Origin: Bursaphelenchus xylophilus
Taxonomy: Eukaryota; Nematoda; Chromadorea; Rhabditida; Aphelenchoididae
Direction: 5' to 3'
NCBI GenBank assembly: GCA_904066235.2
Contig: CAJFCV020000004.1
Span: forward strand, 3,224,001-3,288,000
DNA length: 64,000 nt
This document shows positions 1-11,318 of this stretch, piece after piece. Below the pieces are notes generated by a model. It saw only the letters and a program-made list of their open reading frames with translations. It was not told the origin of the DNA and did not search any database. The position numbers and the translations under genes were made by a program. Numbering within the stretch: the first letter of the stretch is position 1; each line of letters begins with the position of its first letter.

Positions 1-190
1 AAATATTTGGTCTCATCGATCGAGTTATCGCTTATTATTATATTTACTTTTATGACATGTTCCTGTGTGAAATATTATGCATCATACATACATTCATATC
101 TGTTATATGTATATTAAAAATTTAAGTCATTGTTTTTCATCAATGTCAACTGTTATTTATTACATTACTCTAACCTTTATAAAAAAATTT

Positions 191-1127
191 TTAATCGTAA
201 ATTTCGTAAGGGCACATGTCATCGTTTGCACTTTCGTCATCATTATGAATTGGGTAGTTGCCGTGCGCCTCTACTCGTCCAATATAGTTGGTTCCCTTAT
301 AGACCATCCTTCTGCAACCTTGGCCGTTGTCGAAACGTTGGTAACTAAATTGTTTTTTTTGTTGGCGATACACTTACACTCGCAATTCCTGCTTTGCATC
401 CCATCGAAGGAAGGTAGGCGAACATACAATATGAAAGTATCCCGTCTTGTCGGCCGTTGTGGTACCGCAAGTTGTGTCATACAAAAGGCCAACGTCTATC
501 AAGTCGACGCGCTAAAACAAGACTTACGATTACATATAGACAGAAAAGACCCAAAGAAACCTTGAAGTGTTATATGCATAATCAAGCCATTTTACAATTG
601 AGGCTTCGTGGTATAAAAGTTAATTTTAGTGTACTATTTTCGCCTGAGGCTCTTGAAATTTTTCGCTATCGACAGGTTTGGTTCTACAGGTTAATCTATT
701 GAATTTACAAATACGTTCAAATTGAAGCTTTGGGTGCGGCTCACATTAAGGGATCTGATCCAGTGGCAAAAAACATACCATTTTGCATCCCAGAAGCGTC
801 AAAAAATGTGGCAAAATACCACCTTCTCCAAGTGAAAAACTCAGATTTCAAAAGCGCGTCCGCTCTTTTTGTGAGGGCCCTTCAAAACAAGGTTTTTTCA
901 CTTGGTGAGGGAAGCATTCTGTCACATTTTTGATACTACCCGGATGCAAAAGATCCATTTTTTGCCACTGGATCAGGCCCCCCACTGTATTATTAACTTA
1001 CAACTTTTGGCAATCCGCTCATATCGGGAACGCCATCGCGCTTAGCGTACCCTTGTACATCACAGGTGTCGGCTGCGGTTTGCCAGACCCCAACGGCAAA
1101 TACGAGCGTGACCAACGACAGTCTCAT
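191..1127 (-). CDS. Transthyretin-like (TTR/TTL) family secreted protein
   Basis: Three-exon model: 1127-1002, 511-378, 344-191, joined in frame to 137 residues. Exon 1 begins with ATG and encodes a signal peptide (MRLSLVTLVFAVGVWQ) followed by a short mature start. Exon 2 carries the family-like stretch 'CGTTTADKTGYFHI', as in the 'T.ADG.F' turn of nematode transthyretin-like proteins. Exon 3 has 'VYQRFDNGQGCRRMVYKG', like the 'IYHDC...C.R' strand. Donors are GTAAGT at 1001 and 377; acceptors are TTTTAG and TTTAG. The second intron is only 33 nt, and the first (1001-512) contains a palindromic MITE. The family is large, secreted and nematode-specific, and members bind lipids or extracellular ligands. 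Function here is unknown. Resemblance is to fold and spacing rather than strong identity, so the family call is moderate. Confidence 0.6.
743..989. repeat. Palindromic MITE, family A (copy in intron 1 of the TTR-like gene)
   Basis: Roughly 250-bp foldback element. Its left arm contains GATCTGATCCAGTGGCAAAA and its right arm ends TTGCCACTGGATCAGG...CACTGTA, with arms of about 110 bp around a short GC-rich centre (AAAGCGCG.CCGCTC). The right end is TA-flanked and the left end is degenerate. There is no coding capacity. The CAGTG terminus with TA target is as in Tc1/mariner-derived MITEs. Confidence 0.9.
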
Positions 1128-1464
1128 GATTCGTAAAACTAATAATGCTTCGAAAATCTCGTTTCATGCGTTTTAATAATGACACGTCAGATTTGCATTG
1201 CAAACGATGATGATATATGGTTAACTATGTAGACATTGCCTTTCAAATTTATGTGGTCAAAAAGGAGTTACTTTGGATTGAAATTGAACAATTTTTTCTC
1301 ATCCATTTCTTCATTAAACCGTGAAATATAACGTTTGTTTAACATACATATAAATTTTCTTGGCCATAAATTTTTATTTTCACAATATTACTTTTGCCTG
1401 TAGCAAAATTACTTTTTTATTGCAATATAAAAACGGAGGGGTTTTAAAAATTTTTGAGGCAAAA

Positions 1465-1662
1465 ATGCTGCAAAAACTGATCATCCTCTCTGTTCTAACT
1501 GTCTGTCTTGCGATGGCGTGGTTGAGCGACAACAACAGAATGGCGGCAAATTATATGGCCCTCGATCAGGGAGATCCGTGTTCGAGCAACGATGAATGTG
1601 CGGAGGGATGTCTGTTCAAGGTTGGAACTTGTATTTTTGGGAGGTGCATGTGCTGGATATAG
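1465..1662 (+). CDS. Small secreted six-cysteine peptide, CS-alpha-beta-like spacing
   Basis: A single-exon 65-residue ORF. Residues 1-19 form a clear signal peptide (MLQKLIILSVLTVCLAMAW). The rest is a short acidic linker and a C-terminal domain with six cysteines spaced C-x5-C-x3-C-x6-C-x4-C-x-C. The C-x5-C-x3-C ... GxC-x4-C-x-C pattern is the one used by CS-alpha-beta defensins and short-chain scorpion-type peptides, so an antimicrobial or channel-active peptide is possible. The middle loop (x6) is shorter than in most known members, so a different knottin-like fold is the alternative. A TATA-like AATATAAAAAC lies about 40 bp upstream. I do not recognise a specific homologue. Confidence 0.6.
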   Translation: MLQKLIILSVLTVCLAMAWLSDNNRMAANYMALDQGDPCSSNDECAEGCLFKVGTCIFGRCMCWI

Positions 1663-1721
1663 TTGAATTTAAATAATTTTATAACCAACAATAAACAGTT
1701 CTAAATGAAATAGGATATTTC

Positions 1722-1952
1722 TACAGTATGGGACCTGATCCAGTGGCAAAAAACGTACCATTTTGCATCCGGAAAGTATCGAAAAATGTGGCAAAATGTC
1801 TCCCTCTACAAGTGAAAAAACTCTGTCTTGAAGGGCGCGCTTTTGAAATCGGAGTTTTTTCACTTGGAGATGGAGGCATTTTGTCACATTTTTTATACTT
1901 CCCGGATGCAAAATGGCACCTTTTTTGCCACTGGACCAGGTCCGCCACTGTA
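1722..1952. repeat. Palindromic MITE, family A
   Basis: Begins TACAGTATGGGACCTGATCC and ends GGACCAGGTCCGCCACTGTA. Near full-length inverted arms surround a GGCGCGCTTTTGAAATCGG centre, and TA lies at both ends. It lies just downstream of the six-cysteine peptide gene. Confidence 0.93.
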
Positions 1953-2111
1953 TATTTCTCAATTTGTGCCTGTGGTCTGTCTAGGTTGAAAATAAATTTT
2001 TATGCAATATGTTAAGCCGCGGGTTGCAAGCGCAGCCATGATATTGAACTTTGGACCGACGAAAGTTCTGGATAGCACCAAATCGATCAACACGGCTCAC
2101 CCAAAATACAG

Positions 2112-2651
2112 GACAGGGTAGGCCACTCGAAACTCCCAACCTCTTTACAGATATTTCTCCGCCAATAATGCACCAATTTCTATAAAATTTACGTACAGTG
2201 AGGGACCGGATCCAATGGCAAAAAACGTCTCCTTTTGCATCCCGGAAGGGACCAAAATGTCTCCAAACCCTTCCCTTCTCTAAGCTAAAAAACCTCGCTT
2301 TGAAGAGCCCGCCTTGAAGGAAAGGGCACGCTTTTCAAAGCGGAGTTTTTTAGCTTAGAGAAGGGAAGGGTTTGGAGTCATTTTGGTCCCTTCCGGGATG
2401 CAAAAGGAGACGTTTTTTGCCATTAGATCAGGTCCCTCACTGTAAGTTTCACCGATTTCGGGCTCGAAAATTTGGAATGAAACTGTAAAAGGTCAGTACG
2501 GGTGCCTCCGGGAAGTTAGGCGGGCCATATTTGGTGGACAAAAAATGGAGTGTCTCAGCTTCAATTTGACATAAATTTTATAGAAATTGGTGCATTATTG
2601 GCGGAGAAATACTTGAAAAGAGGTTGGGAGCTTCGAGTGGCCCACCCTGTA
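2112..2651. repeat. Palindromic element with ACAGGGTGGGCCACT-type ends, interrupted by a MITE
   Basis: The arm at 2112-2190 (ACAGGGTAGGCCACTCGAA... CCGCCAATAATGCACCAATT) is repeated inverted at about 2572-2651. Between the arms sit a family-A-related MITE (2194-2444) and a 125-bp unmatched segment. No coding potential is seen. Confidence 0.75.
2194..2444. repeat. Palindromic MITE, subfamily A2
   Basis: TACAGTGAGGGACCGGATCC at the left and TCAGGTCCCTCACTGTA at the right. The termini match family A but the arms are different internally (CTCTAAGCTAAAAAACC, GGGAAGGGTTTGGAG). A second, half-length A2 arm occurs at 10570-10704. Confidence 0.9.
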
Positions 2652-3525
2652 GAGCAAAAATGTCTGATGCAAACTTTTGAATTTGGCCAAAACGGAGTGT
2701 CGCGGACATGTCGCAACTCACAAAAAAATAAAATAATTCCGAAAAAAGAATATTTTTCGGTCGGAAAAAATTCATTTTGAAATTTCCACAGCCGTTGTAT
2801 GCTAGGCAGAAAATTGGCGAACACTTATGTAATAATCAAAAATTAGATATGTTTATGCGTATTAATATCTTGCAAATTACCACAAAACAATTTCAAACAT
2901 ACTGTAGGCATATAAAAATTTGGAAAAGACATAAATTTGTAGATCATTTCAATCCTCAAAGACTTTTAGGAAACTGCAAAATTTTTAGAAAATTACAATT
3001 TGAGCGAGAATTACAGCAGGATCTGCAAAAACTACTGCAAAAATTAGCACAAGCGTGAAGATTTATGTACAAAAAAAAAGAGAGGAAAATTATTGAATTT
3101 GACAAAAATTTCGAAAAATTTTTGACAATACTGTATAAGTACTGTAATTTCAACGTAAAAAAGACCCATAACGAACAAATTATCACCTTATAAGAGGTTT
3201 TGGCCTTAGGCAAATTCATTTTCAATAAATTTTTGGATTGAAAATTTAATTTGCCTGAGGGCCAAAATTCAAAAAATCTTTGCTAAACTGTGAAAATGAG
3301 AAGAAATAAGGCTTCTTCGAGCTGTTATTAGCCATGGAAGGGCAAATAAAAGTAAGAGATGCGCAAAAAAAATGAAATTTGCACAGTGCGACCGCACCGT
3401 GCAGAATTTAAATTTTTGATTGCTGCACGGTGCAAAAAATTTAAAAAAAAAATTTTAAATGCCTCAAAAAATTATATTCTTTGCCAGCTACTTCCATGGC
3501 CAACACAAACTTACTTTACACACAT
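2652..3525. other. Intergenic, no gene seen
   Basis: A/T-rich, with short ORFs in several frames but none with family resemblance or consistent splice structure. It separates the palindromic element from the convergent 3' end of the DOMON gene. Confidence 0.6.
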
Positions 3526-4881
3526 CTACAACAAGATATAACCCAAAGCAGCCATGAATAATGTTGTTAATGCCAAGGTTCCTGTTGTTGCCGAATTCTC
3601 CGGTTCTTTGGCTTCTTCCTTCTTTTCCGCTTTCTCCGCTGCCTTCTTGGGTTCTGGGAAAGGTTCGGGCAGATCGTAGACCCGCTCTCCGATTAAGGCT
3701 GGGTTGATGGCGCGGTTGGAGATGATCGGGTAATAAAATGAGCCGCGACTCGTGTCATGGGCGTTGATTTCTGGAACGGAGGACGTGAATTAGCCAACTT
3801 TAAAACAATGAGACCATTTTATACGACGAAACCTGCTCAGTTGGGCATTTCCAACTTTTGGTTTTTTTATCGTATAAAATGTCACCTTCCCTAAAAATGC
3901 TTTCAAAGGGTGTATAATTAACCTACCATCAGGCTGAGCGGATCCAGTGGCTCCAAAAATGTAGTATTTCGAATTTAGCGACCAAATTCTGCCATTCTTG
4001 GACTCCATCTGAGGTACAATTTGTTGGCTAAATTGACAAGAGATCCTGCCATCAACCACTTGTCCTTCCACATGACTGAAGATGATGGCATTCTCCGTCT
4101 AAACAGCGATTAATTTGCTGGTATTTTAGCACCTTACCGAGTTCAAATAGGTTCTGTCATTGGACTTTCCTTCATTATAAGATGTGAACACCTCGACTTC
4201 ATTGAAAGCTCCACCTTTGGGACTCAAAACACACTCAACCACATAGTCATCTCCCTGAAAAAAAAATATCTTTATCAAAATCCAAATCTACGAGCGTATT
4301 TTACAAAAAAAAAACGCATATTTTCGACAAAAAATTATATTATTTTAGATATTCCGCCTAAAATAACATGTAAAAAACATTTAAAACGCACCATAACACT
4401 GTCATGACTGTAACCAACGGCTATGTACTGTAATTGAGGTTGTGGCATCAAGGAAGTGGCCGTCAATTGGACTGTCAGCTCATTTGGGCCGCTGACGTAG
4501 AAGATCATACCTAAAATAAGGTAAATTAACGTTTTCTTGCCAAAAATTAAAGAAAATCAAATCAAAATTAATACAAACAGCAAGACCAATCTCTGGGGAA
4601 CATTTTGACATCAGTTTGTAGATTTAAAAAACAGAAAATTCATCGAAACTTTCAATTCTCCTGATATTGTTCATAATCTCCAAAAAAATCAAAAAAAATA
4701 TCGAAAAAACATAAACGAACAAACCTATTGTGCAATCGACCATTGGATCACATCCAGAGGGTCGAAAGAGACAGCCTTTCGTCTCTCCGCATCCATTTCT
4801 AGTCAGCTCTATGGCCGCTTGAGCCGGGCTCAGCAGCGCCAAGGATAATATAATGGAGCACGCGCGAAACCTTTGCAACAT
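3526..4881 (-). CDS. DOMON-domain secreted or membrane-anchored protein
   Basis: Five exons: 4881-4725, 4510-4392, 4254-4138, 4098-3927, 3770-3526; all phases agree, giving 269 residues. Residues 1-23 are a signal peptide (MLQRFRACSIILSLALLSPAQA). It is followed by the cysteine motif NGCGETKGCLFRPSGC...DC that opens nematode DOMON proteins. The DOMON beta-sandwich core spans about residues 45-200 ('MIFYVSGPNELTVQLTA', 'YIAVGYSHDSVMGDDYVVEC', 'IISNRAIN'). DOMON domains bind heme or sugars and often serve redox proteins. A Lys/Glu-rich stalk precedes a C-terminal hydrophobic tail (TLALTTLFMAALGYILL) that could be a GPI signal or a single membrane anchor. No cytochrome b561 domain follows. Donors are GTTTGT, GTGCGT, GTAAGG and GTAGGT. 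Confidence 0.82.
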
Positions 4882-5945
4882 CCTGCAAATAGTATGTAAT
4901 AGTTAGAACATGGCATGTACAGTAATTTGGATAAAAAATGTGGGTAAAATACGTCATTGCGCGATACAAATATATAAAACATAAACCCTTTAAAATTTCA
5001 AACAAAATGCAAAAGTTACAGAAGCACAGACAGAGTTCAGTAAAAAAACAGACATGGTAAAGTCGGTTCAGGTAATTGGGAGCAATCAAAAATCCTTTTT
5101 TCGTCAAAAGAAAAGAAAATTCTTTCTTTTCGAACAACTTTCAGCGTATAAAATGGTAAAAGTGGTTGCAGACTGCAAAAATTGTGTAAAATTTCGTTAC
5201 AGTTGTTCTTATGGGATAATTTGTAAGAGAGTAGCGAAAGAGGATCAGTAGGAACTAAAAAAAATATTTTTTTCAAAAAAATTGGAGGTATTCCGGTAGT
5301 TTTACAAGTTTCTGGAATAACATAGCGAAAAGAACTTCAATCGTTTTAAAATTGGTTTGATTAGAAATTAGGGGACCTATTCTACAAACTGGTCTTGTAT
5401 TTCCTCGCAAGAAGTCTTCGTTGATGACCAAAAAAGCCAAAAATTCCCATGTATGCCAACTTTTGGATGAATGGACATTTTTTAGCGTATAACTTGTCCA
5501 CAAAGAGATAAACGAGAACTTGGAGGTTACCCCATTCAACTTTACAAACTTTACAGCCGTCCTGACCCCAAAAACTCATTACCCACCGTTGCGATTCACG
5601 GTAAAATCAACAAAACGCCGAGCCGAGTCATTCCATTTTCCGTAAAATGGACGAAAACCGTTTGCGGGTCTGCAATCGAATAAACGAGAATAAATCACCC
5701 GCCCTTAGGGGGTGGTAATCGCTTTTGTTCGGAAGCAAACCGATTCCCTTTCGCGGGAAATTAGCTAAATCACCCAAACTGTTTTTTTTTTGTGGGTTTC
5801 GGCTATTGTTCCGACTGATGACTTTTTGTGGTCATGCAACGTTACGCAAATTTTGTTGTGAGAGCCAGGGAATCGTGGGGCAGAAATGGGAATTGTTTTA
5901 TTATGAGAGGGTTACGGTAAAATACAGCGATCAAAAATTTAGCTG
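4882..5945. other. Intergenic, no gene seen
   Basis: Upstream of the DOMON gene. Short overlapping ORFs occur on both strands (5054-5579) with no recognisable domain, and no tRNA or strong repeat is seen. Confidence 0.55.
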
Positions 5946-6291
5946 TACAGTGAGGGATCTGATCCAGTGGCAAAAAACGTATAATTTTGCATCCGGGAAG
6001 TATTAAAAATGCGGCAAAATGCTTCCCTCTCCAAGTGAAAATTGTCTCCCGCCCACATTTTTCAATTTGTCGAAATTGATCCAGTGGCAAAAAACGTATA
6101 ATTTTGCATCCGGGAAGTATCAAAAATACGGCAAAATGCCTCCCTCACCAACTAAAAAACTCCGGTTTGGAAGGCTTCCTTTTCAAATCGTATTTTTTTC
6201 ACTCGGAGAGGGAGGTATTTTGCCGCATTTTTGATACTTCCCGGGTGCAAAATGGGACGTGTTTGACCAATGGATCAGGTCCGCCACTGTA
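5946..6291. repeat. Composite family A MITE with duplicated left arm
   Basis: Starts TACAGTGAGGGATCTGATCC and ends CAGGTCCGCCACTGTA. The left-arm sequence GATCCAGTGGCAAAAAACGT occurs twice in direct orientation (about 5959 and 6069), so one copy carries two left arms and one right arm. The TA dinucleotides at the ends are intact. Confidence 0.88.
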
Positions 6292-6983
6292 AAAAAGATT
6301 AATTTTACGGTGAAATTACAATGCAATGTCTGTCAACTAAGACAACATGATCTTCAATCAAAATTTCTGACATTAATACCAAGTATAATATAAAAACTCC
6401 CATAAACTTTTGCTAAATTTACTGTAACTTTCAAAAAATATTTTTTTGATATCCCTTTTACTTTCTATATTAACTAAATCCGGTAAATCTCCCCCGACTT
6501 TTCTTCTCCAAATATTATTCCCATTGCGCAATTATCGGTAAATGGTTTGGGAGAAATAAGTAATGGCGGTTCGGAACGATGTGTTCTGCTTCAGAAATCA
6601 AAAGATCCTAAAGCAAAGTGTCATTGGTTTTGGAGAGGAAGGAAAATAACAACTCAAAAGTCGCATATCAAAGGAGTAATGCGATCAGGAATTGTAGCCA
6701 AAACAACAATGATAACCCGGGGAGATTTCGAGAAGGATCGGTTTTAGAAAACCCTCACCTTTAACCACGAACGTAACAAAAAAATAGCTGACTGCGTGAA
6801 ATTGAAAACAATGACGAGCTGAAAACGAAAGTCGAATCGTAAAAAGACCAAGGTTTCAAACTTGTTTCCATTGACGTTTATCCAGGTATCCAAGAGCTTT
6901 TTTTTGGTTTTTTATGTATAGTTGAGACTTTTGAGGAAGAAAAGAACAAACGAGAAGACAAAGTTGACAACATTTGATATTTA

Positions 6984-7430
6984 CAGGGGAATTACCCCAA
7001 ATGCGACGCTCAGATTTTGATGGAACTTGGCATAAATTTAGAATATTTTTTTCTAAAGCATATGCGAGAATCCTAGCTCGCGCTTTGCAGAAACCACCGA
7101 GATTGTTTGATCGAAAATTGGCGAAAATTTGACAATTTTTGCCCAATTTCGACACGAAAAGTTTCATACCTATTTCTACTGTAGAGGGTAATGTTTCCAC
7201 AAAAAATCAATTTTTTCCGCGCGAAACTAGCAAAGTTATGGCCAAAAAGTGTTTTTCTCTCTGACCGCTCTCCGCGTTTAGCGTGCTCTCTCGGCGGCAA
7301 AGCTTTCAATATCTCGGCGGCGTTTGCAAAGCGCAAGCTAAAACTTTCAGGGATTGATATGTAGTTCATGGCCAACATGTGGGCAAAATTTAAAGAAAAT
7401 CTGTGCGTCGCACTTGGGGTACTTCCCTTG
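6984..7430. repeat. Harbinger-like MITE, family B, TTA target duplication
   Basis: CAGGGGAATTACCCCAAATG...GGGGTACTTCCCTTG flanked by TTA on both sides (6981-6983 and 7431-7433). It shares the internal GAATCCTAGCTCGCGCTTTG and the CTCGGCGGCAAAGCTTTCAA centre with the other B copies. The 3-bp TWA duplication is the hallmark of PIF/Harbinger elements. No transposase is present. Confidence 0.85.
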
Positions 7431-7442
7431 TTAGAACAAAAT

Positions 7443-7551
7443 ACTAGCATTTTCACAAAGTGCCTGAACATTTGGTGCGTTCGCGACAAAAGTCCAAGAT
7501 GCACTGTGCGAAAGCGAAAACATGTCCAGGCACTTTGTGAAAATGCTAATA
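7443..7551. repeat. Short palindrome (TAGCATTTTCACAAAGTGC arms)
   Basis: The arm CTAGCATTTTCACAAAGTGC at 7444 is repeated inverted, ending about 7550 (CACTTTGTGAAAATGCTAAT). The loop holds GCACTGTGCGAAAGCG. It begins 11 bp after the family B element. A single arm recurs at about 28046-28075. Confidence 0.75.
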
Positions 7552-8530
7552 GAGAGTGTGGCAAAAGCGTAGTTTCGTTCCGAAAAAGTGGATTTTTCGT
7601 GGAAAAGTTACTCTCTTCGGTAGAAATTGGCATGACACTTTGTGTGCAAAAATTCTGAGTACGTCAAGAAAAAATGCTGAAATTTTCAGCTCATGCTTTG
7701 CAGTTATTCAACGGTTTTTGCATGCGAGAGATTACAAAAAAGGAGAGAGTTGACCAGACAAAAAAACGGGTTTTTGGGCACACATATTTACGAATTTTTA
7801 ACCCCGAATTTTTCCCTCTTCAACTGACCAAAATGCGCAGAATACGCATTAAAAAGCTCGCCGATATTAAAGCTACATCACACAGTTCAGAAGTTATGAC
7901 ATGACCGCCCATCAACCCCCGAAAGTAACCGACCGACAAAAGTGTAAAGAAAAAATATTCTAATAAAAAAAGGTTGAAAAAAAGGTCTTCGGCTAGGAAA
8001 ACAACTCCGGAACACACACTAAAACAAATGAAGCTAATTAATCAGCAAAAAGAAGTAAGAGTTTTCGCGCGATGGAACAACAGTGGGGGGACCTGGAGGG
8101 AAAACGAAGGACAAACTTGGCGATTCCACTGATTTTTAGTGCAAAGATTTGGCGGCCTTTTACAAAAGCGTTGGATTGAAGAAGATTAAATTTTTAATCT
8201 TACTAACCGAACAGAAAGTTCGGCAATACCCTAAAGTATATATGTATCAGGTCAACGACACTTTGGGTCGGTTTGCTTTGTCATTGTATGCATGGTAGAG
8301 GCTAGGAAAAGGCTTAAGTAATCGAAATAATAAGACTGATCAGGTCTTCAATCAGCTTATGACTTTTTTTGAGGTAATTTACATCTGGTTACACCTATAA
8401 TATCCACAAACAACTGACGGGTAAAATCGTCAGTTGTTCCGGATCTATGCTTTTTGTAGTATCGTTGCGTATTTTCTGAGCGACAATAGCTCAAACTCAA
8501 GAAAACAATGGTTATCACAGCTAAAATTAA
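7552..8530. other. Intergenic, no gene seen
   Basis: Contains short ORFs only. No domain, tRNA or clear repeat beyond the flanking family B elements was recognised. Confidence 0.55.
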
Positions 8531-8981
8531 CAAAGGAAGTACCCCAAGTGCGACGCTCAGATTTTCTTTAAATTCTGCACGCACATTGTACATCAACTAG
8601 ATATCAATTCCTGAAAGTTTCAGCTCGCGCTTTGCAAGCGCCACCGAGATATTGAACGATTTTTACCGCCGAAAGAGCACACTAAACGTGGAGAGCGGTC
8701 AGAGAGAAAAACTCCTTTTTGGCCACAACTTCGCTAGTTTCGCGCGGAAAAGGTTATTTTTTTTGTGGAAACATTACCATTTACAGTAGAAATAGATACG
8801 AAACTTTTTGTGCCGAAATTCGGCAAAAATTGTCAAATTTTCGCCAACTTTTGACCTAAAAATCTCAGTTGTTTCTGCAGAGCGCGAGCTAGAATTTTTG
8901 CATATATTTTAGAAAAAATTATTCTAAATTTGTGCCAAGTTTCATCAAAATCTGAGCGTCGCATTTGGGGTACTTCCCCTG
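8531..8981. repeat. Harbinger-like MITE, family B, TAA target duplication, inverted relative to the 6984 copy
   Basis: CAAAGGAAGTACCCCAAGTG...GGGGTACTTCCCCTG, with TAA at 8528-8530 and 8982-8984. The centre (GAGAGCGGTCAGAGAGAAAA) is the reverse complement of the 6984-7430 copy, so the two elements lie in opposite orientations about 1.1 kb apart. Confidence 0.85.
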
Positions 8982-10198
8982 TAAAATTAAATAGAAAAAG
9001 AGATCATATTGTAAGTCCGCCAAGTCTCCGCCGAGCATTCGCCAAAGGCCCGGAAAGCCTTCAACTGTTTCGACAAGGCTCATAGGCCCCTCTTTCGGCC
9101 TTCTTCTGGGCCTCTGCCGCTCTGCTTTGCGCATGCATCGCTTTTACGTTGACGAAAAATTCATCTCCAAACAGAGTAACAGGGACCCATGGTTCGGTCG
9201 AAAAGTCAATTTAAACTCGGTTCAAATCAATTACCACCCCAAAATAATTAATCGTATTTAACTAATCAGCCAACGCTTAATAGTGTGTTTGGGTGGCGGC
9301 AAATAAAGACATATATAAATTGTCAATTTCCGAAAGTTTTTTGTGAAAGAAAATAGTGTAATAGATAGGAATCGCGGTACAAAAGTGAGAAAACACTACA
9401 TATTCGAAAAAATTCCGAGAAGAAACCCCGGTTTCTTCGCGGCTGATTTATTGTTCTCACTTTTGATGTTGAAGGTGGAAATTCTACTGCATTGGGCAAC
9501 GGGAATTTCTCATTTTTCTGCCTTGTGCACTCATCTAAAATCTTTTAATTTCCAATTAAAAAAACAGTACTCAAAAAATGCTGTAAACATCAACAAAGAT
9601 CGCAAAAAAGGCATCTCCAACTTTCAATAACTCAATTAAATATTTTTTACAATTCATGACAGACGTTGTCAAGTTTTTTAGAAGTGTTTTTCATTACTAA
9701 CCGAACACCAAAAACAACGTAATTGACGTAATTTTCGCTTAATTCTGTCGAAAAATGCGATTACAGTACACTATGCGGTGAGCGCTCGGAAAAATCAAAA
9801 ATAAAAAGGGCAATGTAATCTTAAATTAATTAAAATCGATTTGCAAGCACTGTAGAAACGAGATTAAAATACGCTAGAGAGCGCATTGCTCTGATAAAAA
9901 TGGAAAAGCGAGCTCCATAGCCAGCCGAAACTTGCCTCTGTAAAAAACGAACAATTGATGACCAACAAAGCGGATCTCTGAAAACAGTTAACCTTTTATT
10001 ATAAAAAAATAAATGAGAGGAGCGATTGACACGATATTGTGGAAGATCCAGGAAAATTGCGGTGGTCAGGAAATGGGAATGCTCGAAAAAATCTTTTTGT
10101 ACATTACGTCTATATATTTCAAATGTCAAGAAATTAAACAGTATTTATTCCTTCTATAAGCAGCCTAATAAAGCTAATTCATTTTTTTGATGTACTGA
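8982..10198. other. Intergenic, no gene seen; fragment of a CGGCGGA/CTCGGCG repeat near 9015-9075
   Basis: The segment GTCCGCCAAGTCTCCGCCGA near 9015 belongs to a diverged repeat also found around 17.95, 19.0 and 43.1 kb. The remaining ORFs (e.g. 9343-9630) show no recognisable domain. Confidence 0.5.
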
Positions 10199-10427
10199 TA
10201 CAGTGAGGGACCTGATCCAGTGGCAAAAAACGTACCATTTCGCATCCGGGAAGCATCAAAAATGTGGCAAAATGCTTCCCTCTCCAAGTGAAAAAACTTT
10301 GTTTTGAATGGCGCACACAAAATTCCCTCATAAAAAGAGCGGGGAAGGAAGCATTTTGCCACATTTTCGATAATTCACGGATGCAAAATAGTACGTTTTT
10401 TGCCACTGGATCAGGTCCCCCACTGTA
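10199..10427. repeat. Palindromic MITE, family A
   Basis: TACAGTGAGGGACCTGATCC at the left, GATCAGGTCCCCCACTGTA at the right. The spacer is asymmetric, with part of the right arm's inner segment missing. Confidence 0.93.
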
Positions 10428-10569
10428 TAGCGAGAATTTTATAAAATCAAAAAAAAACGCTTCTACAGGGCTTTATCAAAAGCAAAATTACGAATTAGAA
10501 AATTGATTTCATACGAAATGACTTCAGTACCTCCTTACTACCCTTTATCGACCTATCGAGTTTCTGTTG

Positions 10570-10704
10570 TACAGGTTTCCTTCAAGGTGGGCTCTTCAAA
10601 GCGGGTTTTTTAGCTTAGAGAAGGGAAGGGTTTGGAGACATCTTGGTCCCTTCCGGGATGCAAAATGAGATGTTTTTTGCCATTGGATCCGGTCCCTCAC
10701 TGTA
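10570..10704. repeat. Half-length A2 MITE arm
   Basis: Only the right arm of subfamily A2 is present: TTAGCTTAGAGAAGGGAAGG... TGCCATTGGATCCGGTCCCTCACTGTA. The left end is a short TACAGG stub. Confidence 0.8.
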
Positions 10705-11245
10705 CGCCCTAAGGGGATCTTTTGAAGCAACGGCTTTCAGCACAACCATTTCAACAGAATCCAGCAAAAATTTCTCACCCTTTTATCTGCACAAACTTTC
10801 TTTTAATAGAACTGTTTTCCTCCAGAGAAACCTTTCAAATTACCCATGATTCGAAATTCGTTTCCAAGAAACCTTAACTTTAACTACTAAGTACCATATT
10901 TACAGTCAGTTTGACGGTTAGGAAATGGGGTCGGCGTGATTCTTCGGAACTTCTGAGTTTGAACGAAAAATTAGGTACTTGAAAAAATGCAGGGTTTCCG
11001 GTAAGTTAATTTCTGATTTTTCGAAAGACTTTAGAATTTGAATCGACCGGTCGAAAATTGACCCTATTTTTTAAGGATAACAAAAATTAATTTTGAATGT
11101 ATTTTTTTCCTCTTCTGACAAAATGAGTTTCAATTTGAAAGATCGACCGGTCGACAAAGATAAATCTTTCTCTACCAGTCATCTTGAGTTTTATTTAGTC
11201 ACCAAAGGCCATCAAGTCGAAGGATAAAACGAGAAATGAAAGTGT

Positions 11246-11318
11246 GCCCGGTTAGCTCAGTCGGTAGAGCACCAGACTCTTAATCTGGCTGTCGCGGGTT
11301 CGAGCCCCGCATCGGGCT
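11246..11318 (+). tRNA. tRNA-Lys (CTT)
   Basis: Complete cloverleaf. Acceptor GCCCGGT pairs with ATCGGGC; D-arm GCTC...GAGC; anticodon stem CCAGA/TCTGG around the loop CTCTTAA (anticodon CTT); T-arm GCGGG TTCGAGC CCCGC; discriminator T. A- and B-box promoter sequences are intact. The flanks on both sides are duplicated, inverted, around the copy at 16213-16285. Confidence 0.97.

Noticed and set aside
77..565. 162-residue plus-strand ORF at the window start.
   Set aside because: It is antisense to exons 2 and 3 of the transthyretin-like gene, which has splice sites, matching phases and family resemblance.
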